From positions 19,730-83,729 of the forward strand of contig JAEWJM010000029.1 of the NCBI GenBank assembly GCA_023386585.1: a DNA stretch of 64,000 bases, read 5' to 3'. The notes under the pieces were generated by a model. That model ran no database searches. It saw only the letters and a list, made by a program, of their open reading frames with translations, and was not told the DNA's origin. The stretch comes from Bacteroidota bacterium (lineage in GTDB: Bacteria; Bacteroidota; Bacteroidia; Flavobacteriales; Flavobacteriaceae). Within the stretch, counting starts at the first letter, position 1. Each line of letters begins with the position of its first letter. This document shows, one piece after another, positions 52,601 through 62,095 of the stretch. The position numbers and the translations under genes were made by a program.

Positions 52601-55600
52601 GGCACTTTTTACTATTACTGCCAGATAACCCAATCGGCATCTGGATGTTCTGTCAACAGCGCTGTGGCAACCCTCACGGTCGTACCCGCTCCGCAGATTA
52701 CCACCCAACCACAATCGAGTACGGTTTGCCTAAACGGAACCCCAACGACGCTATCGGTTGCCTACTCCAACGGCACCGGCACCGCCACTTATCAATGGTA
52801 TGATGCCTCGGGCCCTATTGCGGGAGCAACATCGGCAACCTTCACTCCGACCGCAGCAATAGTGGGAAGCAACGATTACTATTGCATCGTCGCTTTTTCG
52901 GAGGGCGGATGTTCCGGGATTACAAGTAATACGGCGACCGTGGTCGTGAACCCGCTTCCAATAGTGGATCTTCAGCCGTTGCCAACTCAAAGTATTTGCG
53001 TGGGCGGTTCGGTTTTGCCTTTATCTGTGGGCTATACCGGCGGAGTCGGAACAGCATCTTACCAATGGTACAGCAATACTTCAAATTCCACAACGGGCGG
53101 AACTCCGGTTGGAGGTGACGCGTCAAGCTACACGCCACCGGTATTCAATACACCCGGCAGTTATTACTATTACGCCGTGATCAGCCTTACCGGTAACGGT
53201 TGCGGAAGCACAACATCGGCCGCCGCAGAAGTAGTGGTAGTCGCCGATCCTATTGTAACTGCGCAGCCGCTGGCAACACAAACCGTTTGTCAAAATGCAA
53301 TATCGGCCGATTTGACGCTTTCCGCCTCAGGCGGTGTCGGATCTTCATATAATTACCAGTGGTACTCGTCACCAACAAACGACACATCGTCCGGGACTCC
53401 GATTGCAGGTGAAAACAATGCTGTTTTTACACCTCCGACGGCAACAGCTGGAACAGTTTATTATTATTGCGAAGTCTCGCAAGCACCGGATGTTGCCTGC
53501 AGTGTGCTCTCGGCCATTGCGCAGGTAAACGTAAACCTGGCACCGGCAATCGACAATCAGCCTGTCTCGAGTACGGTCTGTGTCAACCAGGCTGCGACAC
53601 TACTATCGGTTACCTATTTGAACGGTGCAGGAACACCCGATTACCAATGGTTTCAAAACAGCGTTGCCAGCAATCTGGGCGGCACAGCAATTCCGGGAGC
53701 GACAGCTTCAACATACACGGCATCGACCAACATTTCCGGAGTTTCCTATTACTACTGCCATATCAGCTTCGCATCATTAAGTGGCGGCTGCGAAGTAATC
53801 ACTAGTGACGTCGCAACGGTCACAGTTAATGATAATCCGGTTATTTCAGACGTCGCCTTAACGATTTGCAGCGCTACTGCTTTTAATGTTTCCCCAGATT
53901 CGACTGGTGGCAATATTGTTCCTTCGGGAACCACATACACATGGCCTGATCCTGTTGTTAGTCCGGCGGGAAGTGTTACCGGATCCTTTCCGGAATCGGT
54001 GCCGCAAACCGGCATTTCACAAACACTGATCAATACAACTACAAGTCCGGCAACGGTAACTTATCTTATTACTCCACTGTCCGGTGTTTGCCAGGGCCAA
54101 AATTTTACAATTGTTGTCACTGTTAACCCCGCAATTAATCCAAATGTGGTGCTTACAAACAACACATGTTACGGAGTAAATACCGCAAGCATTACCACCG
54201 ATGTAACGGGCGGAATTCCTAACCCGTCGGGCAACCCTTATGATTTTAGCTGGACAGGACCGAATGGATTTTCGTCAAACGCATCGACTATTTTAAATCT
54301 CGAACCCGGAAGTTACGATCTTACAATTTCCGACTCGGGCGGATGTCCTTTTACGCACACCTACATCATAACCGAACCCACCGATATTGCCCTGAGTGCC
54401 GATAATGAAACCGACATTTCATGCTATGGCAGCAACGACGGAAGTATTTCAATCGCGGTCAGCGGAGGAACGGGAAGTTACAGTTATACGTGGACACAAA
54501 ATGGAGTTTTCTATTCTTCGGCTGAAGATATTTCGGGCCTTGCACCCGGCACATATGTCGTCTCGGTTACCGATGCCAATAGCTGCGGACCGAAATCTGC
54601 CACGTTTACTATCACAGAGCCAACGTTGCTTGTAGCCACGCTGGTAAGCCAAACCAATGTATTGTGTTATGGGGACTCAACCGGTGCTATTTCAGTAAAC
54701 GTGTCGGGTGGTACCCCTGGTGCGGGATATGCATTCAGCTGGACGGGGCCGGGCGGCTTCTCCGCAACGTCTCAGGATCTTACCGCCATTCCTGCAGGCG
54801 ATTATTTGTTAACTGTTACCGATTCAAACGGTTGCACAAAGGAATTAAGCGTAACCATAACGCAGTCATCGCCTATCGTGATTGATTATACCACCACACC
54901 AATTACGTGCTATGGCGCCAATAATGCGTCGATTTCGGTGACGTTGTCCGGTGGAAATGCACCATACCAATACCAATGGAGCAACCTTGCAACAGCGTTG
55001 TCGCAAACCGATTTGGCCGCCGGCGATTATATTATCACTGTGACCGATAATGTCGGTTGCATAAAAATACAAACAATCAACATCCCCGAAGCGCCGGTAT
55101 TCATGGTAAATCCGGTTGTAGCCAACATCAGCTGTTATGGTGCCCACGATGGCAGCATCAACCTGAACCTCACCGGCGGAATTGCACCGGTAGCATTAAG
55201 TTGGAGTGACGGAAGCACTTCCGGCCTGGTACGCAACAATCTCGGTCCCGGAACGTATATTGCGACCATTTCGGACGGAACCCCATGCTACATAGTGCGA
55301 TCGTTCACCATTGTTGAACCGTCACCAATGGTATTGTCGGCCAACGTTACCGACGCTTTGGGTTGTACTAATGCCAATAGTGGGGCAATAAATCTTACTG
55401 TCGCCGGTGGAACGCCACCCTACACCTACTCTTGGTCCAATAATGCGACGACTGAAGACCTTGCCGGTGTCACTTCGGGGAATTATCTGGTAAACGTCAC
55501 TGATGCCAACGCTTGCACCAAATCGGCACAATTCGCCATCGTCAGACCCGATCCGATTGCAATCGCAGTCGACACACAGACCGATTTCGATTGCACCACG

Positions 55601-56335
55601 CATACCGTTTCACAAAACTTCATCGCATCGGTATCGGGTGGGGTGCCACCCTATCACCTTCAATGGTCAAGCGGAACGGTGAGCGGCAACAATAACCAGA
55701 TCATGCATTCGGATGTCAACGGAACGGTGCTGCTGACAGTCACTGACAACATCGGCTGTGTCGCAAACTATACTGTCACGGTCGATAATCCCGTTTTGGG
55801 ATATACCGATTTTGAACCTACTTCTTTCGGATATACCTCCTATGGAATTTATTCGATCGGCGATCCGATCCAGTTCAACAGCACCATTACCGGCGATTAC
55901 GTATCTGTGATTTGGGATTTTGGCGATGGTACTTTTTCAAATGAAGTCAATCCGACACATATCTATGTCAATCCAAGAGATTATGTGGTCACTCAGACGG
56001 TAACTTACCCATTTGGATGCGTCTATGTTCAGACCATTTCATTAATCATCGAACAAGGCTATCTCATGATCGTACCCAATGCCTTTACGCCAAACAATGA
56101 TTCTTTAAACGATCATTTCCATCCCTTTACAAAAAGACTGAAAAACGTCCAGCTTGACGTCTACGATACCTGGGGTTCCCTGATTTACTCTGAGAAAGGC
56201 GATGTTCTGGTAGGTTGGGACGGAAAAATAAAGGGATCCGAGGCCGAAAACGGAAACTACTATTGTAAAGTCATTGGTGAAACATTCTACGGAACAACGG
56301 TAAAGGAAAATCACCCATTTGTACTAATTAAGTAG
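49670..56335 (+). CDS. Giant SprB-like surface adhesin with Ig-like and SprB repeats and gliding C-terminal domain
   Basis: This 2221-residue protein has a signal peptide (about 1-20), PKD/Ig-like domains (20-700; for example NVPSVTGG, AGTYSVMVTMTN), seven Ig-like repeats of about 90 residues (about 720-1390) each with a YQWY or YQWF core, and about seven SprB-type repeats (1490-2045; CYGxxDGSI ... GGTxPYxYxW ... GxYxVxVTDxxGC). A last PKD domain (VIWDFGDGTFS) and a type B type IX sorting domain (VPNAFTPNNDSLND ... YDTWGSLIYS) end the protein. Export by the type IX system to the surface and a role in adhesion or gliding are inferred from SprB. The PorP/SprF gene follows after 12 bp. Confidence 0.95.
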   Translation: MKHNYFISLLLLIHLLAFSKETPPPSATISGSATVCQNSPNPVITFTGSGGATPYTFTYHIGLGPTQTVTTTGSNSSITVSAGTGTAGSFVYHLDSVHDATLPTTEESISGQSATITVNPQADAALNSSATAATFNGFPIFKVCSNQITQIDFYNVSSTIPTNTSYTISWGDATPNFTSSSWNTVSHNYAVGLWTLVYNITAANGCNISKTFKIFVGNNPAVGLGNPGNTDVCISSPLTFPITGTENNPPGTTYTVSFNDGSSPITFNHPPPTEVTHTFLISSCGINSTVGTTYQNSFYASIVATNPCDQSSATVVPIRISTPPIANFTLPQTITCTNAPVCLVSTTTGGDDASSSVCSSPKLIWTISPNSGFTLSSGALGNDLGSVSTNPWQSGSPSICPVFSIPGNYTITLKVGNRCGINSITKTICVEAPLVPQFTLSTNSGCVPLAVTATNTTNLTNQCSTPTYNWTVTYTAANCGSTSGYSYTNATTASSASPSFNFTEAGTYSVMVTMTNSCGSAASPAQIITVKKPPTVSLNTISDFCQNVNLTPVANINTCTSVPASVTYLWSFPGGTPATAGTAVPPSVTYATAGNHTVSLTVTNECGSATATSNSFSVQASPFVQNAALTVCSGAAFTFTPSNSTSGNSIPAGTTYSWNVPSVTGGMTGGSAGLNQSSISGTITNNTTALQTATYTITPKVGGCSGTPFILVVSVNPAASITTQPVSSSVCLNGTPAILSISLSNVVVTPTYQWYQNTSNSIIGATPVAGATASSYTPPAGSVGTLYYYCIVSLSSGGCSSITSTIASVTVAPIATITTQPIPTQTICVGGSSNALTVSYSGGVGTPTYQWFSNSTNSTTGGTPVGINSASYTAPVFAAPGSYYYYVQVSLNGNGCGSVSSNTAEVVVVADPVVTAQPLAAQTQCQNSTATTLTVAATGGTGTLNYQWYSVPTNTNTGGTAIVGANSAGYTPPTPTVGTFYYYCQITQSASGCSVNSAVATLTVVPAPQITTQPQSSTVCLNGTPTTLSVAYSNGTGTATYQWYDASGPIAGATSATFTPTAAIVGSNDYYCIVAFSEGGCSGITSNTATVVVNPLPIVDLQPLPTQSICVGGSVLPLSVGYTGGVGTASYQWYSNTSNSTTGGTPVGGDASSYTPPVFNTPGSYYYYAVISLTGNGCGSTTSAAAEVVVVADPIVTAQPLATQTVCQNAISADLTLSASGGVGSSYNYQWYSSPTNDTSSGTPIAGENNAVFTPPTATAGTVYYYCEVSQAPDVACSVLSAIAQVNVNLAPAIDNQPVSSTVCVNQAATLLSVTYLNGAGTPDYQWFQNSVASNLGGTAIPGATASTYTASTNISGVSYYYCHISFASLSGGCEVITSDVATVTVNDNPVISDVALTICSATAFNVSPDSTGGNIVPSGTTYTWPDPVVSPAGSVTGSFPESVPQTGISQTLINTTTSPATVTYLITPLSGVCQGQNFTIVVTVNPAINPNVVLTNNTCYGVNTASITTDVTGGIPNPSGNPYDFSWTGPNGFSSNASTILNLEPGSYDLTISDSGGCPFTHTYIITEPTDIALSADNETDISCYGSNDGSISIAVSGGTGSYSYTWTQNGVFYSSAEDISGLAPGTYVVSVTDANSCGPKSATFTITEPTLLVATLVSQTNVLCYGDSTGAISVNVSGGTPGAGYAFSWTGPGGFSATSQDLTAIPAGDYLLTVTDSNGCTKELSVTITQSSPIVIDYTTTPITCYGANNASISVTLSGGNAPYQYQWSNLATALSQTDLAAGDYIITVTDNVGCIKIQTINIPEAPVFMVNPVVANISCYGAHDGSINLNLTGGIAPVALSWSDGSTSGLVRNNLGPGTYIATISDGTPCYIVRSFTIVEPSPMVLSANVTDALGCTNANSGAINLTVAGGTPPYTYSWSNNATTEDLAGVTSGNYLVNVTDANACTKSAQFAIVRPDPIAIAVDTQTDFDCTTHTVSQNFIASVSGGVPPYHLQWSSGTVSGNNNQIMHSDVNGTVLLTVTDNIGCVANYTVTVDNPVLGYTDFEPTSFGYTSYGIYSIGDPIQFNSTITGDYVSVIWDFGDGTFSNEVNPTHIYVNPRDYVVTQTVTYPFGCVYVQTISLIIEQGYLMIVPNAFTPNNDSLNDHFHPFTKRLKNVQLDVYDTWGSLIYSEKGDVLVGWDGKIKGSEAENGNYYCKVIGETFYGTTVKENHPFVLIK

Positions 56336-56347
56336 CTCCGAATATTC

Positions 56348-57379
56348 ATGAAAATAAAAATAGCCCTGATTGCGCTTGTCGGTATGATCTCAAATTTAGC
56401 TAATGCGCAAGACCCCATATTTACCGAGTTTTTCCTGGTTCCTGAAACTATGAACCCCGGATTTACCGGATATGAAAACACCTGGCATGCCGGCCTTCTC
56501 CATCGGCGCCAATGGCCTGATGGCAATCGTCGAATCGATACCGATTATGCGTTCGTCAACAATATGGTAACCGATGTGGCTGCCGTAGGACTCACCATTA
56601 TGAACCATCAGGAACAATTTACAAACTATAACTATTTTCAGGCAAATGGTGTGTATTCTTACTACATTTCATTAAATGATGAATGGGGAATTACACCAGG
56701 GCTTGAAGTCGGCTATGGTCGTAAAAATTACAATTTTGCGAATTTGCTTTTGGAGGACCAGATCGATACCGGTACAGGTGCCATCAGCGGTGGAAGCATT
56801 GATCCCGGCGTGCAGAACTACAGCAACAAGATCGACTTTATGGATATTTCTGCAGGATTTGTCATCAACAGCGAAAAGGCATGGATCGCCGGCTCTTTAA
56901 AACACCTGAATCGTCCCGATATTTCATTTACCGAAAATGGTAATGTCCCGTTGGAGATGTTCCTCTCGGTAAACGGCGGTTACTATTTTCAATTGGACAA
57001 CTCTCCGTCGTCGCTGTTTCCTGAAGATTCACGGGTGATTGTGATGGCAAATTATATGAGGCAATCGGAGTATAACAGATTGGATTTCGGCTGCGCTTTT
57101 GAAGTGGGTTTTTTCACTATCGGCGCTTTGGCGGTGACAAATCCGGAACGAAAAAGCAGCAACAGTCACTTTTTGACTTCGGTAAACCCGGTGGCGACTT
57201 TTGCACTAGGCGAGTTCCGTTTTGGATATTCGTATGACCTAAGTACTTCCCGTCTCGGCAAAACGCATGGAGTATACGAACTGTCATTGATCTGGACGTC
57301 AAGCCATACGTGCGCATCATGTGACAACTACAAGGTCAAGCTTAAAAAGAACGGCGAATCGGGCTATATAAGGGATTAG
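56348..57379 (+). CDS. PorP/SprF-family outer-membrane protein
   Basis: This 343-residue protein has a signal peptide (IALIALVGMISNLANAQ) and the PorP/SprF opening PIFTEFFLVPETMNPGFTG, followed by about 12 predicted beta strands (for example YYISLNDEWGITPGLEVGY, FRFGYSYDLSTSRLG) and the closing VYELSLIW. SprF-type proteins are needed for the exposure of their neighbouring SprB-like adhesin; here the spacing of 12 bp makes that pairing nearly certain. A CxxC in the tail (HTCASCDNY) is seen. Confidence 0.94.
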   Translation: MKIKIALIALVGMISNLANAQDPIFTEFFLVPETMNPGFTGYENTWHAGLLHRRQWPDGNRRIDTDYAFVNNMVTDVAAVGLTIMNHQEQFTNYNYFQANGVYSYYISLNDEWGITPGLEVGYGRKNYNFANLLLEDQIDTGTGAISGGSIDPGVQNYSNKIDFMDISAGFVINSEKAWIAGSLKHLNRPDISFTENGNVPLEMFLSVNGGYYFQLDNSPSSLFPEDSRVIVMANYMRQSEYNRLDFGCAFEVGFFTIGALAVTNPERKSSNSHFLTSVNPVATFALGEFRFGYSYDLSTSRLGKTHGVYELSLIWTSSHTCASCDNYKVKLKKNGESGYIRD

Positions 57380-57383
57380 CGCT

Positions 57384-57401
57384 GATTGCCCATAGGCAAT
57401 C
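57384..57401 (+). terminator. Weak terminator hairpin GATTGCC-CATA-GGCAATC
   Basis: Perfect 7-bp stem right after the PorP/SprF stop, followed by CATTATTTTTAAA. Confidence 0.5.
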
Positions 57402-57424
57402 CATTATTTTTAAAATCTGCCTTA

Positions 57425-57461
57425 AGTGGGTTATTTGATCGTACAATCGAATAACTCCACT
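57425..57461. terminator. Long near-perfect hairpin between adhesin operon and ligD
   Basis: The 15-bp stem is AGTGG, GTTATT and TGAT paired with ATCG, AATAAC and CCACT, with one bulged T and a CGTACA loop. It could act as a terminator in either direction or as an RNA processing site. Confidence 0.5.
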
Positions 57462-57629
57462 TTATTACTCCCGCCCAATCCTACAAATTATATCAAAAAA
57501 AAGAATTTTAATATAAGCCTTCACTCCTGCCCTTGTGCGATATTTGTTTAAAACTGTGTGAGTTGCGCTATCAGGACTAAGATTTTTACAGTCAGTTGCC
57601 ACTTTACGCTTTCAAATATTGTCCAAACA

Positions 57630-60323
57630 ATGCCTCTCGACAAGTACAAGCAAAAACGCGATGCCTCCAAAACTCCCGAACCTTTTGGCGGAAAAGGCGA
57701 TAAAGACGTATTGCGATTTGTGATCCAAAAGCACGCGGCGAGTCACCTGCATTACGACTTCCGATTGGAAATGGAGGGCGTTCTCAAAAGCTGGGCGGTT
57801 CCGAAAGGGCCTTCGACCGATCCCGAAATCAAACGCCTCGCGATGATGGTCGAGGATCATCCATATGACTACCGCACTTTTGAAGGCATCATTCCGAAGG
57901 GACAATACGGCGGTGGTACGGTCATCGTCTGGGACGAAGGAACTTACGAACCTTCGGGTTATAAGGGAACGAAAAAAGAACTCGAAAAGCATTTGCTGCA
58001 TGAACTCTACGGCGGCAAACTCAAATTCGTGCTCAAGGGAAAAAAGCTCAAAGGTGAATATGCACTGGTAAAAGCGCATGGCAGGGGAGAAAATGCGTGG
58101 CTGCTGATGAAACTCGAAGATAAATATGCCTCGAAAGACGACATTTCGAAAAAAGAAAAGTCGGTCGTATCGGGCAAAACGCTCGACCAGGTAGCCGCCA
58201 CCAGCGATAACGTGTGGAACTCCCACCGCAGCGAATTGGCTGACGAAAAAACAGTAAAGAAAGCATCGAAAAAATCCAACTCGGAGGACACTGTTCAACC
58301 TGCCGACGAAATGTTACAGGCAGACAAACTCCTGAAAAAACGCGAAAAATCAAAGATGCCAACCAACATTAAGCCGATGCTCGCAACATTGGTCAACGAG
58401 CCTTTCGATGATCCGGAATGGCATTATGAGGTAAAATGGGATGGCTATCGGACTCTCGCCTATGTTGAAAAAGGAAAAGTCACACTTTCCTCGCGCAACA
58501 ACAAGCCTTTCACTGAAAAATACTACCCCATTACCGATGCCATGAAGGAATGGACGATCAATGCCGTACTTGACGGCGAGATATTGGTCCTCAACGATAA
58601 AGGCCAGGCCAACTTTGGCGCATTGCAAAATTGGCGCAGCGAAGCCGATGGCGATCTGGTATTTTATGCATTCGATCTGCTTTGGTACGAAGGAAAAAAC
58701 ATCATGCAACTTCCGCTGTCGGAAAGGCAGGCGATCTTGAAGGAAGTCCTGCCAACCAACGACGACCGTATCCGATTGAGCGAGGTGTTTACGGCAAACG
58801 GACTCGATTTTTTTGCGGCTGCGGAGAAAATGGGACTCGAAGGCATCATGGCGAAGAAAGCCAACAGCACCTACAATCCCGACAGCCGGTCAAAGGCTTG
58901 GCTTAAAATCAAGGCGAACCAGCGGCAGGAAGTCATCATTGGCGGATTTACAAACAATGAAGGAAGCGCCAAAACCTTCAGCTCGCTGCTACTGGGCGTC
59001 AACGAAAACGGCAAACTTCGGTATGTGGGGAAAGTCGGAACCGGCTTCAATGAAAAGACCCAAAAAGAAATGATGGAGTCGTTCAAACCGTTGATTACCG
59101 ATAAGAGTCCATTTTCCGTCGAACCCGACGTCAACCAGCCTTCGCGCTTCCGCCCTAACCCGCCAAAAGCAACTGCAACATGGCTCAAACCTGAGCTCGT
59201 GTGTGAAGTCAGCTATGCCGAAGTTACCAGCGACGGCGTTTTCCGGCATCCGTCGTTCCAGGGAATGCGTTCGGACAAGAAACCCAAAGAAGTCGTGATG
59301 GAAACTCCCGCCGAAACCGAAGCAGTCGTAGAAGCTGAAGATTCCGCATCGACCGGGAAAATGGTATCGGCGCCAAAACGCTCCGGCAGGCAATCACTGT
59401 TGAACCCTAAAGAAGAAACGCAGGTCAAAAACATCAAGGGTCACGAATTGAAGTTCACCAACCTCAGCAAGATCTATTGGCCGGAAGACGGCTATACGAA
59501 ACGCGACATGTTCAATTACTATTACCAGGTCGCCGAATACATTCTTCCCTACCTAAAAGACCGCCCCCAGTCGCTTAACCGTTTTCCGAATGGTATCCAC
59601 GGAAAAAGCTTTTACCAGAAGAATGTAAAGGATAAGGCACCAGACTGGGTAAAAACGTTCCCTTATACTACCAGCGATGGTGAGCACAAGGAATTTTTGG
59701 TTGGCGGAGATGAAGATACACTGCTGTGGATGGCATCGCTGGGCTGCATCGAAATGAATCCGTGGTTCAGCCGGATCCAGCATCCGGACAACCCCGATTA
59801 TTGCGTGATCGACCTTGATCCCGACAAGAACACATTCGAACAGGTGATCCAGGCCGCGCAGGAAGTTAAAAGCGTACTCGACAAATTGGATATTCCGGGG
59901 TTTGTGAAAACTTCCGGATCGACCGGTATCCACATTTACATTCCGCTTGGCGCAAAATATACGTACGACCAGTCGCAGATGTTCGGAAAGCTGATCGTGA
60001 CCATCGTGCACAACCAGCTCCCCGATTTTACGAGCCTCGAGCGGATGATCAAAAACCGGGGCGGCAAAATGTATCTCGATTTTCTTCAAAACCGGCCGGG
60101 CGCGACGATCGCCGGACCTTATTCACTGCGGCCTAAAATCGGTGCCACCGTCTCAATGCCGCTGCACTGGGAAGAAGTCAAACCCGGACTGCAGATGAAG
60201 AACTTTACCATTAAAAACGCTGTAGCCCGAATTCGGTCGGAAGGCGATATTTTCAGCGGCGCGCTGGGCGAAGGAATCGATATGGAGAAAGCCCTTGCGA
60301 AGGCGCAGGAGAAGTTTTTTTGA
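57630..60323 (+). CDS. ligD: DNA ligase D (phosphoesterase-ligase-polymerase)
   Basis: Start at 57630 ([13 protein letters not shown]); an in-frame ATG 24 codons upstream lies in intergenic sequence. The 897-residue protein has a 3'-phosphoesterase domain (about 25-150; [25 protein letters not shown]), an ATP-dependent ligase core with adenylated Lys in [10 protein letters not shown] (K near 269) and an OB fold to about 540. A linker rich in Ala/Glu precedes a polymerase/primase domain (605-890; [26 protein letters not shown] with catalytic Asp pair). Domain order is PE-Lig-Pol as in Pseudomonas. It repairs double-strand breaks with Ku, but no ku gene is in the window. Confidence 0.95.
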   Translation: MPLDKYKQKRDASKTPEPFGGKGDKDVLRFVIQKHAASHLHYDFRLEMEGVLKSWAVPKGPSTDPEIKRLAMMVEDHPYDYRTFEGIIPKGQYGGGTVIVWDEGTYEPSGYKGTKKELEKHLLHELYGGKLKFVLKGKKLKGEYALVKAHGRGENAWLLMKLEDKYASKDDISKKEKSVVSGKTLDQVAATSDNVWNSHRSELADEKTVKKASKKSNSEDTVQPADEMLQADKLLKKREKSKMPTNIKPMLATLVNEPFDDPEWHYEVKWDGYRTLAYVEKGKVTLSSRNNKPFTEKYYPITDAMKEWTINAVLDGEILVLNDKGQANFGALQNWRSEADGDLVFYAFDLLWYEGKNIMQLPLSERQAILKEVLPTNDDRIRLSEVFTANGLDFFAAAEKMGLEGIMAKKANSTYNPDSRSKAWLKIKANQRQEVIIGGFTNNEGSAKTFSSLLLGVNENGKLRYVGKVGTGFNEKTQKEMMESFKPLITDKSPFSVEPDVNQPSRFRPNPPKATATWLKPELVCEVSYAEVTSDGVFRHPSFQGMRSDKKPKEVVMETPAETEAVVEAEDSASTGKMVSAPKRSGRQSLLNPKEETQVKNIKGHELKFTNLSKIYWPEDGYTKRDMFNYYYQVAEYILPYLKDRPQSLNRFPNGIHGKSFYQKNVKDKAPDWVKTFPYTTSDGEHKEFLVGGDEDTLLWMASLGCIEMNPWFSRIQHPDNPDYCVIDLDPDKNTFEQVIQAAQEVKSVLDKLDIPGFVKTSGSTGIHIYIPLGAKYTYDQSQMFGKLIVTIVHNQLPDFTSLERMIKNRGGKMYLDFLQNRPGATIAGPYSLRPKIGATVSMPLHWEEVKPGLQMKNFTIKNAVARIRSEGDIFSGALGEGIDMEKALAKAQEKFF

Positions 60324-60329
60324 GAGCGG

Positions 60330-60597
60330 TTTTGAGCTGTGAGCCATGAGGTATTTGGTACAGGGTACAGGGTACAAGGTACAAGTACAAAGCACAAGGT
60401 ACAGGTTTCGGCTTGCCTTCTGCCATGAGCCTTGAGCCTTGACCCATGAGATATTGGGTACAGGGTACAAGGTACAAGGTACAAGGTACAGGTTTCGGCT
60501 TGCCTTCTGCCCTGAGCCTTGTGCCTTGCGCCCTGACCGCGAGACTCTGTAAACTTTGAAACTGAAACTTCAAACTTTTTCCAACCACTAACCACCA
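60330..60597. repeat. Heptamer tract block with GGTACAG/GGTACAA words, duplicated
   Basis: GGTACAG/GGTACAA and CCTTGAG words fill the block. ACAGGTTTCGGCTTGCCTTC occurs at 60401 and 60488, so an 87-bp unit is repeated. It ends with CGCGAGACTCTGTAA and AAACTTT words just before the DUF1810 ATG. Confidence 0.75.
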
Positions 60598-61035
60598 ATG
60601 TCAAACCTCCAATGCTTCATCGATGCACATCGGGACACCTACCCCGCCGCCCTGGAAGAGATCAGGAGCGGACGAAAACGTTCACACTGGATGTGGTTCA
60701 TTTTTCCGCAGATCAAAGGCCTCGGCCGAAGTGAGACCGCAAGGTTTTATGCGATTGATAATTTGCAGGAAGCCCAAGCGTATCTTGAACATCCGTTACT
60801 GGGCAAGCACCTTCTCGAAATTTCGGAAGCGCTTCTTGGCATCGAGGGTAAATCGGCACACGAAATATTTGGTTCACCCGACGATTTAAAGTTGCGTTCA
60901 TCCATGACTTTGTTTGCTGCAGCGAGTCCACATCATCACGTCTTTCAAAAAATACTGCACAAATTTTTCGATACTCCCGATCTTCGGACGCTTGAAATCT
61001 TGAAAGAGATGAACCATGACAGTAGGAATGATTGA
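60598..61035 (+). CDS. DUF1810 family protein
   Basis: This 145-residue cytoplasmic protein carries the family signature RSHWMWFIFPQIKGLGRS, preceded by a helix with the early F-x-AH (CFIDAHRDTY) and followed by AQAYLEHPLLGKHL, DLKLRSSMTLFA and the C-terminal helical LHKFFDTPDLRTLEIL. The highly conserved Trp/Phe pattern is clear. Some DUF1810 members relate to NADAR-like or calpastatin-labelled proteins; the function is unknown. It lies downstream of a heptamer block. Confidence 0.92.
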   Translation: MSNLQCFIDAHRDTYPAALEEIRSGRKRSHWMWFIFPQIKGLGRSETARFYAIDNLQEAQAYLEHPLLGKHLLEISEALLGIEGKSAHEIFGSPDDLKLRSSMTLFAAASPHHHVFQKILHKFFDTPDLRTLEILKEMNHDSRND

Positions 61036-61159
61036 GGAAATCTGCTCACAATTCACCAAGGTGATAAAAGAACGCAAGTGGCGAAGCGACCTGGTGTTTA
61101 CCATTGTCTTATGCGGTACTTTCAGCGCTGCGTCTCATGTATTTTTTTTAAATTTATAG
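61016..61159 (+). CDS. Possible small membrane protein overlapping DUF1810
   Basis: A 47-codon frame starts 20 bp before the DUF1810 stop and reads MTVGMIEEICSQF...KERKWRSDLVFTIVLCGTFS, with one hydrophobic helix near the C-terminus. No homologue is recognised and it may be chance; it fills part of the 158-bp gap before the next gene. Confidence 0.3.
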   Translation: MTVGMIEEICSQFTKVIKERKWRSDLVFTIVLCGTFSAASHVFFLNL

Positions 61160-61193
61160 GCCTGCTTATCGCCATGGGCTCAAAATCAAACTT

Positions 61194-61658
61194 ATGAAAG
61201 TGTTCAAAAAAATCCTGATTGGCTTGCTGGTCGTCTTTGTGCTTATTCAATTTTACCGGCCTGCGCGTAACGAATACCATGGTGTAGTACCCGCCGCCGA
61301 TATTTCAAAATCGTACAATGTCCCCGCTGCACAGATGGCGGTCCTTAAAACTTCGTGCTACGACTGCCACAGCAACAATACTGTTTACCCTTGGTATGCC
61401 AACATTCAGCCGGTGCGGTTTTGGCTCGACGATCATATCAGCGAGGGCAAACGCGAATTGAACTTCAGTGAGTTCGGAAATTATCCGAAGAAAAAACAGA
61501 TCAGGAAACTTAAATCGACCGTCAAGGAAATCAAAGATGGCGAAATGCCGCTTGCGTCCTACACCCTGATCCACCGGGATGCCGCACTGACTGACAACGA
61601 GAAAATCGCGCTCCTCACCTGGGCAAAAAGTCTTCAGGACAGCCTGGGGAGTCATTAA
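61194..61658 (+). CDS. Membrane-anchored haem-binding domain protein
   Basis: This 154-residue protein starts with a membrane anchor (MKVFKKILIGLLVVFVLIQF) and has a single c-type haem site SCYDCHSNNT with a following WYANIQPVRFWL. The order NEYHG, CxxCH, LDDHISEGKRELNFSEFG and a late MPLASYTLIHRDA with Met/His is that of the Haem_bd family found across Bacteroidota. It probably carries electrons or binds haem in the periplasm. A heptamer block follows. Confidence 0.92.
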   Translation: MKVFKKILIGLLVVFVLIQFYRPARNEYHGVVPAADISKSYNVPAAQMAVLKTSCYDCHSNNTVYPWYANIQPVRFWLDDHISEGKRELNFSEFGNYPKKKQIRKLKSTVKEIKDGEMPLASYTLIHRDAALTDNEKIALLTWAKSLQDSLGSH

Positions 61659-61664
61659 GGAGGG

Positions 61665-62040
61665 ATTAGGGTTAAGGGTTAAGGGTACAGGGTTCAGGGT
61701 TCAGGGTTCAGGGTTCAGGTTTAGGACTCGCCTTGAGCCTTTTGCCATGAGCCTTGAGCCTTGAGCTTTGAGTTTTGAGCATTAGGCATTGGGCCATGAC
61801 GGGACAAGGTACAGGGTACAGGGTTCAGGTTGGGGACTCGCCGTGAGCCGTGAGCCATGAGCTTTGAGCTTTGAGCATTGGGCATTGGGCATTGAGCTAT
61901 GAGCCAGGACGGGACAAGGTACAGGGATCTGGTTTGCGTCCTCCCCTGCGCCTTGAGCCCTGCGCCTTGAGCCCTGACCGCGAGACTCTGTAAACCGTCA
62001 ACTGTAAACTGTCAACTTTCTTCCAGACACCAAAAACCAA
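61665..62040. repeat. Heptamer tract block (CCTTGAG, GGTTCAG, CTGTAAA words)
   Basis: Ten consecutive 7-mers from CCTTGAG to CCATGAC can be read at about 61733-61800. GGTTCAG words (61690-61715) and GGTACAG words (61805-61825) follow the same phase. The block ends in CGCGAGACTCTGTAA and CTGTAAA words (61980-62020). Confidence 0.8.
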
Positions 62041-62058
62041 CGACCAAATATGTTTGCT

Positions 62059-62066
62059 TACTTTTG
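62059..62066 (+). promoter_or_regulatory. -7 box (TACTTTTG)
   Basis: Exact TAnnTTTG match 29 bp before the ATG at 62096. An upstream in-frame TTG at 62054 lies at the box and is therefore not the start. Confidence 0.55.
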
Positions 62067-62095
62067 TGGCTGGCCTATTGCCACAACCCCAAAAA

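Noticed and set aside
50233..55603. Antisense and alternate-frame ORFs inside the adhesin gene
   Set aside because: They are shadows of a repetitive Thr/Ser/Gly-rich coding sequence and share no independent features.
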